From: Paenibacillus sonchi
GTDB lineage: Bacteria > Bacillota > Bacilli > Paenibacillales > Paenibacillaceae
Length of the DNA: 64,000 bases
Reading direction: 5' to 3'
Assembly: GCF_016772475.1 (NCBI RefSeq)
Contig: NZ_CP068596.1
Location: forward strand, 62,001 to 126,000
Shown: positions 58,166 to 64,000 of the stretch, one piece after another
How positions within the stretch are numbered: position 1 is the stretch's first letter
Layout of the letters: the number at the start of each line of letters is the position of its first letter
Notes under the pieces: generated by a model
What the model was told of the DNA's origin: nothing
Seen by the model: only the letters and a program-made list of their open reading frames with translations
The model's database searches: none
Made by a program: the position numbers and the translations under genes

Positions 58166-58208
58166 AAAAAAGTAATAATCACCAATAAATGGTGATTATT
58201 ACTTTTTT
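58166..58208 (+). terminator. perfect 19-bp hairpin with T tract between NRPS and ectB
   Basis: AAAAAAGTAATAATCACCA (58166-58184) and its exact complement (58190-58208) flank the loop ATAAA; the right arm ends in six T and the left begins with six A, so it could terminate in both directions. It starts 7 bases after the NRPS stop. It also occupies the first codons of a longer frame from ATG 58189, which argues against that start for ectB. Partial termination would lower expression of ectB and the export and resistance genes, or they have their own promoters. Confidence 0.75.
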
Positions 58209-58233
58209 AATTATGGCAAAGGGAGCGTTTATA

Positions 58234-59511
58234 GTGATTCATGAAGAGCTCGAATCCAATGTGAAATCGTATTGCCGGTCATTCCCGATTACATTTGGCA
58301 AAGCCAAAGGCTCTATTCTCTACTCTACCGACGGCAGGCCGTATATTGATTTTTTTGCCGGAGCTGGTGCCCTCAATTACGGGCACAATCACCCTTATAT
58401 CAAGGAGCGTCTGATTGCTTATCTGCAGGAGGACAGCATTATTCACGGTCTGGATATGTATACAGAGGCCAAGCAGCAGTTTATGGCGGATTTCCAGGAA
58501 TACATATTAAGGCCGAGAGGGATGGAATACAAGCTGCAGTTCTGCGGGCCGACAGGCACCAACGCAGTGGAAGCAGCCATGAAAATAGCCCGTAAGGTCA
58601 AAAAGCGCGCAGGTATCATATCGTTCATGGGAGGTTTTCACGGAATGTCCCTTGGAAGCCTGGCGGCGACGAGTAATCGATCTTCCCGCGCAGGTGCAGG
58701 AATGCCGCTGCACAATGTGACATTCATTCCTTATTACGACGGATATCTGAAAAATTTTGACTCTCTGGGCTTTCTGAATGCACTGCTCTCAGATACCCAT
58801 TCTGGCGTGGAGAAACCAGCTGCAGTTATCGTTGAGACGGTGCAGGCGGAAGGGGGGGTTTATGTTGCTCCTGCGCAGTGGCTGGAACAACTGGCGACGT
58901 TGTGCAAGCGGCACGATGTCCTGCTGATCGTTGATGACATTCAGGTGGGCTGCGGCAGGGCAGGGTCATTTTTTTCCTTTGAACGCGCCAATGTACAACC
59001 CGATCTGATCGTACTGTCCAAATCAATCAGCGGTTATGGGTTGCCTATGTCTTTACTGTTAATGAAGCCGGAGCTGGATATCTGGAATCCGGGTGAGCAC
59101 AATGGAACCTTCCGTGGGAATCAAATGGCCTTTGTTGCGGCCTCGGCTGCATTGGAACTGAGAAGCAGCGACAACCTGGAGCAATCTGTCTGGCAAAAGG
59201 AGGCCATCATAGAAGAATTCCTGCTGAATGAGATCAAACATTTGATCCCGGGGGTAGAAATACGCGGAATAGGACTGATATGGGGAGTTGATTTCGGAGG
59301 CTGCGCAGATCCGATGATCGCAGAGCGGATAGCCAGCGCCTGTTTCCAGGCCGGATTGATTATTGAGCGAGTCGGACGTAATGATACGGTTTTAAAGATC
59401 ATGCCACCGTTAACGATTGAGCAGGATCTGCTGCTGCAAGGCTGCGAGATTATTAAGCAGGTCTTGATATCCGTAGCTTCCGATGGACACTTGACCCCTT
59501 CTATTTTTTGA
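58234..59511 (+). CDS. ectB: L-2,4-diaminobutyrate aminotransferase (EctB-type, class III)
   Basis: 425 residues from GTG 58234, 8 bases after AAAGGGAG; this gives the usual short EctB N-terminus, whereas ATG 58189 lies in the terminator hairpin. SYCRSFP, YIDFFAGAGALNYGHNHP, FCGPTGTNAVEAA and the PLP-lysine segment LSKSISGYGLP (Lys263) are diagnostic of EctB. EctB makes L-2,4-diaminobutyrate from aspartate semialdehyde and glutamate; it opens ectoine synthesis, but no ectA or ectC is here. The last NRPS adenylation domain has a Dab code, so this gene supplies a dedicated building block, as in polymyxin producers. Amination of the released aldehyde is an alternative role for class III enzymes, less likely given the EctB-specific motifs. 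Confidence 0.92.
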   Translation: MIHEELESNVKSYCRSFPITFGKAKGSILYSTDGRPYIDFFAGAGALNYGHNHPYIKERLIAYLQEDSIIHGLDMYTEAKQQFMADFQEYILRPRGMEYKLQFCGPTGTNAVEAAMKIARKVKKRAGIISFMGGFHGMSLGSLAATSNRSSRAGAGMPLHNVTFIPYYDGYLKNFDSLGFLNALLSDTHSGVEKPAAVIVETVQAEGGVYVAPAQWLEQLATLCKRHDVLLIVDDIQVGCGRAGSFFSFERANVQPDLIVLSKSISGYGLPMSLLLMKPELDIWNPGEHNGTFRGNQMAFVAASAALELRSSDNLEQSVWQKEAIIEEFLLNEIKHLIPGVEIRGIGLIWGVDFGGCADPMIAERIASACFQAGLIIERVGRNDTVLKIMPPLTIEQDLLLQGCEIIKQVLISVASDGHLTPSIF

Positions 59512-59521
59512 GAAATGCAAG

Positions 59522-59551
59522 TTGATTGTTTTAATACTAGTGGTGTAAAAT
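59522..59551 (+). promoter_or_regulatory. possible sigma-A promoter before the MATE gene
   Basis: TTGATT (59522-59527), 18 bases, TAAAAT (59546-59551), 43 bases before the start codon. It would let export and resistance genes be expressed apart from the synthase genes, which would fit the terminator after the NRPS. Confidence 0.4.
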
Positions 59552-59594
59552 ATGTTTATAATTCAAAAAAATAGGAGAATGGGGCTGAAAATCT

Positions 59595-61016
59595 ATGAGC
59601 GATGCAAACATTTCCATAGAGAAAGCGGGGGGTGGAATGTCTGATGAAATACTAAAAGGCCCGATTGTTCCAACATCTATCAAGCTTGCTGTGCCGGTTA
59701 TCATCGGGCAATTAATGCTGCTTTGCCACGGCATAACAAATACCGTATTTATTTCGATGATCGACAAGTCATCGACAGCGCTGATAACCGGGATAGGTCT
59801 GATCTTTCCGATACATATGTGCTTCCTTGCCATGAGCCTTGGACTGTTCACCGGTATGAGCTCGATTGTAGCGAGAGGTATCGGTGAGAAGAACAAACAT
59901 ATAACTGACAGGGCGGCGGGTTCAGGCCTATGGTTGGCAATTGGACTGGGGCTGATTTCCGTTACCGCAATCTATCTGTTTTCCAGCTCTATCGTCCCGT
60001 TTCTGTCCGGTTCCGAGATGAGCCAGGAAGCGCTGGACAATGCGCTGGCCTACTTGCATTGGATTCTCCCTGGCCTTGGCTTGATGCTGGTGTTTCAGAC
60101 GCTTCTGGGCGTGCTGCAAGGAGAAGGCTTGTCAAAATATTACGGAATGGCCATGCTTCTTTCCACTGTAATCAATATTATCCTGGACCCGATCTTCATA
60201 TTCGGGCTGGATATGGGCGTTGCCGGTGCCGCATTGGCCACTACAATCGCCATGTCCATCGCTCTTTTGTTTGTTATCAGCCTGTTCCACAGGAAAAAAT
60301 CGAGTCTTCCCGTCACCTGGAGAGCCAGAAATGTGGATCGGACTGTAATTACCAAAATTGTCTATATCGGCCTGCCACAGACACTCAGCATGATCTCTCT
60401 GTCTGTTGCAAGCGCATCTATCAATAATTTGATGGGCTCCATCAGCGAAAATGCAATGAACTCCTGGACTATTGTCGGAAGAATCGATGAGCTTCTCCTG
60501 CTGGCAGGTTATGGCTTTGGCAGCGCCTCATTGACCCAGATCGGCCAAAACTACGGTAGCGGAAATATGTCCCGAGTACTCAGCATTTTCAAGACCAATG
60601 TGCTGCTGTCGCTAGCGCTGTGCAGCTTGCTTGTTCTGGTCTACAACGGCCTGGCGACCCACATCTTCTCCATGTTCACCGGAGTATCCGATGTGGTGGA
60701 TGGTGCCGTAAGACAGGTGCGGATCGTTTCGCTTTCCTATCTAGGCGTAGTGACAGCTATAGTAGTAACCAGCTCCTTCCAAGGAACTGGAAGAGCAATG
60801 CCGGGGCTCATTCTCGATATTCTGCGAATGGGGCTGCTAACCATCCCTGTGTCATATATGCTCTTCTATTGGTATGATGCAGGTGCCACCGGTATTTTCT
60901 ATGCCATGGCGGTTATCAACCTGGTTATGATGGTGTTCGCCTTTGGATGGTGCTATCTGTATCTTAAGAAACTCAAGCAGTCCAGCGGTTTGACGGAAGC
61001 ATTGGCATTCAAATAA
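59595..61016 (+). CDS. MATE-family multidrug exporter
   Basis: 473 residues, about 12 membrane helices in two similar halves. ATG 59595 is preceded by a GAGAATGGGGCTGA region; ATG 59637 (MSDEILKGPIVPTSIKLAVP) is a possible shorter start. The LKGPIVPTSIKLAVPVIIGQ start, the ILPGL and QTLLGVLQGEG segments and the cytoplasmic loop between halves near residue 240 are typical of MatE/NorM/DinF cation-coupled drug transporters. MATE proteins export natural products or their prodrugs in several clusters, for example ClbM in colibactin. Located between ectB and the UvrA-like gene on the same strand, it probably exports the product. Confidence 0.92.
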   Translation: MSDANISIEKAGGGMSDEILKGPIVPTSIKLAVPVIIGQLMLLCHGITNTVFISMIDKSSTALITGIGLIFPIHMCFLAMSLGLFTGMSSIVARGIGEKNKHITDRAAGSGLWLAIGLGLISVTAIYLFSSSIVPFLSGSEMSQEALDNALAYLHWILPGLGLMLVFQTLLGVLQGEGLSKYYGMAMLLSTVINIILDPIFIFGLDMGVAGAALATTIAMSIALLFVISLFHRKKSSLPVTWRARNVDRTVITKIVYIGLPQTLSMISLSVASASINNLMGSISENAMNSWTIVGRIDELLLLAGYGFGSASLTQIGQNYGSGNMSRVLSIFKTNVLLSLALCSLLVLVYNGLATHIFSMFTGVSDVVDGAVRQVRIVSLSYLGVVTAIVVTSSFQGTGRAMPGLILDILRMGLLTIPVSYMLFYWYDAGATGIFYAMAVINLVMMVFAFGWCYLYLKKLKQSSGLTEALAFK

Positions 61017-61067
61017 TAACCCAGCACACAACAATTGGCTTGGGGAAAACGTCCACGGGAGGAAACT

Positions 61068-63584
61068 ATGGGATACGTGCATACAGATACGAAGCTGAAA
61101 GAGTATTATCGACAGCATGGAGGGATAACCGAACCGGGCGAATGGTCTGCTCTTTACAAAGACCTGCCCGATCAGCCGGATGATCTGTGCAGGCTAATTC
61201 AAGGCCTGGCCATTGATTTTCAGCATGCAGATCTCTATGGAGTGAAGCTGACGAATAACCGGAAGGAAGAATTGGAGCTGCGTTATGTCGCCAGGCTGCT
61301 GGGAAAGCTTTATGAGCTCCAGCCCGAACCGCTGACTGCTCGCAGGGAACCGAAAGACCGGCTACTGCTGACTTCACGGGATATCAACGTTGTGCTTTGC
61401 TCCATGCTGCGCCACAAAGGGATACCAGCGCGTGTGCTGTGCGGCTTCTCCGCCTACCGCGCCGACTTTTATCCTGCCCATTGGATATGTGAGTATTGGA
61501 AGGAAGAAGAGGAGCGTTGGGTATTGGCGGATGCTTCGCTAGACGATACGCTTCGCAGCTCCATGGGGCTTTCCTTCGGACCCGATGACATTCCCAAGGA
61601 GAAGTTTTACCGTTCCGAGGATGTCTGGACGAAGTGCCGTAAAAACCTGCTGGACGACCGTCTTTTCGGTTATCAGCAGGTTACAGGCCTGGGCTTTATC
61701 CGGGGCAACCTGATTCGTAACTTTGTCTCCCTTAATAAATATGAAGTATCGCCTTGGGATAACTGGTGGGGGTTCCGCGCCAGAAAAGATATGAAAAAAG
61801 ATGATTTGGAGCATCTGCAGAAGATAGCGGATATTTTATCAGCCGGAAATGACGGCTTCGAGGCCATGAGATCGCTCTTTGAAACGGATGTCTTCATCTC
61901 TTCCCCTGTCCGGACCAAGCTGGATCAACAGGATAACGCAGAAGGTTGGCGCGGGCAGGCTCAGGATACTTCCCGGATTGTAGTCGGCAGCCATCCAGAC
62001 CGCATCCGCAGCTTCGACTCGTCCAAATGGGAGACGGAAGAAGTCATCATGGATCAGCTGGTGATCGAGGGAGCCAAACATCATAATTTGAAGGATGTTC
62101 ATCTGAAAATACCTAAAAACCGGATGGTTGTCTTCACCGGGCTAAGTGGTAGCGGCAAATCGTCCTTGGTGTTTGATACGATTTATGCAGAGGCGCAGCG
62201 GAGGTTTATGGTCGGCATGTCGCCCTATGTGCGCAAATACATGGATAAAGTGGAACGGCCCAAGGTAGATTCCATACATGGACTCAGTCCTGCTATAGCC
62301 ATTGAACAAAAAACATTAAGCAATAATCCCCGCTCAACCGTAGGGACCGTTACGGAAGTTTCCAGTTATCTCCGGCTGCTGTACTCGCGGATTGGGCTCC
62401 GTGAATGTCTGAAGTGCGGCACTGCAATATACCCGCAAGGACCTGCGGATATTGCAGCAGCCTTGTACGGCTGCCTGTCCTCACGTGATACGTTCCAGTT
62501 GTTTGCGCCTGTGCTGGTTCAGTTTACCGGAGATATAAGCTATATCGTTCAGGATTTGCAGAAGAGAGGCGTAACTGAACTTCGGGTGAACGGAGAACGG
62601 CTGCCCGTCGGTGATCTGGATTCGTCTCAAACCGTCAAGGATTGGAATATTGAGCTAATCGGCGAACGATTCACTGTTCCCGAAAAGTCGCCTGCTTCTG
62701 CTGTGGAACGGGAGGCGTTCATCCAGCGGCTGACCGGTTCCATCCAGGAGCTTCTGAAAGCGGGGAAGTATACGATCTCCGCTGAAGCGCAGGGAGCCGC
62801 CTACCTGTTCACAACGAAGACAATCTGTCCCTGCTGTCAAACAAGTTTCCCGGAGCTCAGTTCCCAGCATTTCAGCTTCAATACGCCAATCGGCATGTGC
62901 CCGGAATGCAACGGTCTCGGAACGAAGCAGGACATCTCTCCGGAGCTTCTGGTGGATGATCCAAATTTGTCCATACTTGACGGTGCCCTGAAATGGTTCG
63001 GAAATCTGAGGGAAGGCAAGAAGACGACCTGGCCGACAGGTCCGCTGGATGTCATCTATGCCCACTATGGATTGGATATTGAGGCCGCTTGGAAGGATCT
63101 CCCGGAATGGTTTCATCGGATAATTTTCTACGGGTCAGGCCAGGAGAAAGTCAAGTTCCAGTCTACGCTGGGAAACAAGGAAACAGCGAAGTCGATCAAA
63201 GGGCTTGTGCCGGAGTTGTCCCGTCTCTATTATGAAACGGAATCGGAATTCTCTAAGAAGAAATACGGCACATATATGGAGTCTACGGAATGTCCCTGCT
63301 GTGGCGGAACCCGGCTGTGCAAGGAAGCAAGGTCGGTCCGGCTCAGAGGGAAGACCATATCGGAGGTAAGCTCATCCTCCATTGCTGAAACGCTGGAATG
63401 GATCAAGGGTGTATATGAATCTCTTGAAGCAAACATGCTGGACATAGGGGAAGAGCTGATTGTCGAAATATACAACCGTCTCTCCTTCATGATGAACGTC
63501 GGCTTGCACTATCTTACTCTGAACCGGACCGCTCCGACCTTATCCGGGGAGAAGGGCAGCGCGTGCGTTTGGCCAGCCATCTGA
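61068..63584 (+). CDS. transglutaminase-like/UvrA fusion, N-terminal fragment (probable self-resistance)
   Basis: ATG 61068 is 4 bases after ACGGGAGGA; an upstream TTG at 61035 has no ribosome site. Residues 60-200 are a transglutaminase-like fold (SRDINVVLCSMLRHKGIPAR, AHWICEYW, WVLADASLDD). In the usual triad Cys-His-Asp the first position aligns with Ser103; His138 and Asp155 are kept. From about 329 it is a UvrA: Walker A GLSGSGKSS (358-366), SPAIAIEQKT, paired CPCC/CPEC zinc motifs, CPCCGGTRL and the ABC signature LSGGE at the break. UvrA recognises DNA damage in excision repair, and UvrA-like proteins protect producers of DNA-binding antibiotics (DrrC-type). The frame breaks at a G4 run (63546-63549); one G restores LSGGEGQRVRLASHL. 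Confidence 0.9.
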   Translation: MGYVHTDTKLKEYYRQHGGITEPGEWSALYKDLPDQPDDLCRLIQGLAIDFQHADLYGVKLTNNRKEELELRYVARLLGKLYELQPEPLTARREPKDRLLLTSRDINVVLCSMLRHKGIPARVLCGFSAYRADFYPAHWICEYWKEEEERWVLADASLDDTLRSSMGLSFGPDDIPKEKFYRSEDVWTKCRKNLLDDRLFGYQQVTGLGFIRGNLIRNFVSLNKYEVSPWDNWWGFRARKDMKKDDLEHLQKIADILSAGNDGFEAMRSLFETDVFISSPVRTKLDQQDNAEGWRGQAQDTSRIVVGSHPDRIRSFDSSKWETEEVIMDQLVIEGAKHHNLKDVHLKIPKNRMVVFTGLSGSGKSSLVFDTIYAEAQRRFMVGMSPYVRKYMDKVERPKVDSIHGLSPAIAIEQKTLSNNPRSTVGTVTEVSSYLRLLYSRIGLRECLKCGTAIYPQGPADIAAALYGCLSSRDTFQLFAPVLVQFTGDISYIVQDLQKRGVTELRVNGERLPVGDLDSSQTVKDWNIELIGERFTVPEKSPASAVEREAFIQRLTGSIQELLKAGKYTISAEAQGAAYLFTTKTICPCCQTSFPELSSQHFSFNTPIGMCPECNGLGTKQDISPELLVDDPNLSILDGALKWFGNLREGKKTTWPTGPLDVIYAHYGLDIEAAWKDLPEWFHRIIFYGSGQEKVKFQSTLGNKETAKSIKGLVPELSRLYYETESEFSKKKYGTYMESTECPCCGGTRLCKEARSVRLRGKTISEVSSSSIAETLEWIKGVYESLEANMLDIGEELIVEIYNRLSFMMNVGLHYLTLNRTAPTLSGEKGSACVWPAI

Positions 63585-64000
63585 GCAGCGGCATGGTAGG
63601 CGTGCTTTACGTACTGGATGAGCCTTCTATCGGGCTTCATCCACGCGACATCCGGAAGCTTCTGCATACGCTGCTTAAGCTGCGGGATCAAGGCAATACC
63701 GTGCTTGTCGTTGAGCATGAGGAAGAAATTATGCGTGAGGCTGATTATCTGGTGGACATCGGGCCGAAGGCGGGGGTGCTGGGCGGACAAGTGATGGCAG
63801 TCGGTTCACCAGATGAGGTGATGGCCAATCCAGGGTCCATTACCGGGCAATACTTGAATGGAACCAAGTCAGTTCAGGCCCCGGCAACGTCTAGAATGAA
63901 CAGGCCAGTTCAAGATTGGCTTGTGCTTGAAGGAGCATCCCATAACAATCTGAAGGATGTAACCGTAAGAATCCCACTGGGCTCCTTCACTTGCGTGACT
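63551..64000 (+). CDS. transglutaminase-like/UvrA fusion, continued (runs out of window)
   Basis: Continuation after the frameshift, open to the window end: the rest of the first ABC signature (GQRVRLA), Walker B (VLYVLDEPSIGLHPRD), the switch His (VVEHEEE) and the linker into the second UvrA half (LEGASHNNLKDVTVRIP). The second Walker A lies beyond 64000. There is no separate start. Confidence 0.88.

Noticed and set aside
58234..59511. Aminotransferase as the enzyme that aminates the released aldehyde
   Set aside because: The sequence has EctB-specific motifs and the preceding A domain has a Dab code, so building-block supply is the simpler reading. Amination remains a secondary possibility.
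5371..63549. Programmed ribosomal frameshifting in the megasynthases
   Set aside because: Eight sites in unrelated genes, in C, G and T runs, without a shared slippery heptamer or downstream pseudoknot pattern; sequence under-calls explain them better.

Overview
The window looks like a Paenibacillus-type member of the Bacillota: strong AGGAGG-like ribosome sites, Bacillus-like promoters, secreted PKD-domain proteins and diaminobutyrate use. This placement is inference from style. Every gene I can support is on the + strand, apart from a metK remnant.

Region 1 (1-7622) is chromosomal: the end of an unknown gene, a small secreted protein and two large secreted PKD/Ig-repeat proteins, the second split by a frameshift. 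It is closed by a rho-independent terminator.

Region 2 (7623-8558) is an AT-rich boundary of about 0.9 kb without an intact gene. It holds direct repeats, a 33-codon antisense metK remnant, two long operator-like dyads, a possible promoter and a leader with two strong hairpins.

Region 3 (8559 to beyond 64000) is a trans-AT PKS-NRPS biosynthetic cluster. In order: a discrete AT-ER fusion; an O-methyltransferase; a zinc alcohol dehydrogenase; a loading NRPS module whose adenylation domain lacks the amino-acid-binding Asp; KS-DH-KR-ACP; KS-DH-KR-ACP; a KS without its HGTGT histidine, with ACP; C-A(Gly)-carrier; KS-DH-KR-cMT-ACP; KS-DH*-ACP; KS-DH-KR; ACP; KS-ACP; and Cy-Cy-A(Thr)-PCP-PCP-Ox-Ox-C-A(Dab)-PCP-reductase. 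EctB then makes L-2,4-diaminobutyrate for the last module, a MATE transporter exports, and a transglutaminase-like/UvrA fusion probably protects the producer's DNA. No module has its own AT and there is no thioesterase. Release should be reductive. From the readable adenylation codes (DILQLGLIW = Gly, DFWNIGMVH = Thr, DVGEISAID = Dab) I infer an unsaturated polyketide containing glycine, one or two 5-methyloxazoles and a C-terminal diaminobutyrate aldehyde, its cyclic imine, or the alcohol. The UvrA-type protein suggests that the product acts on DNA. I do not recognise the complete architecture as a described pathway.

Eight single-base deletions, seven in C or G runs and one in a T run, break the large genes and the UvrA gene. 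All are -1 and conserved domain sequence continues across each, so they look like homopolymer under-calls in the assembly. Broken genes are listed as fragments, with the frameshift position in each.
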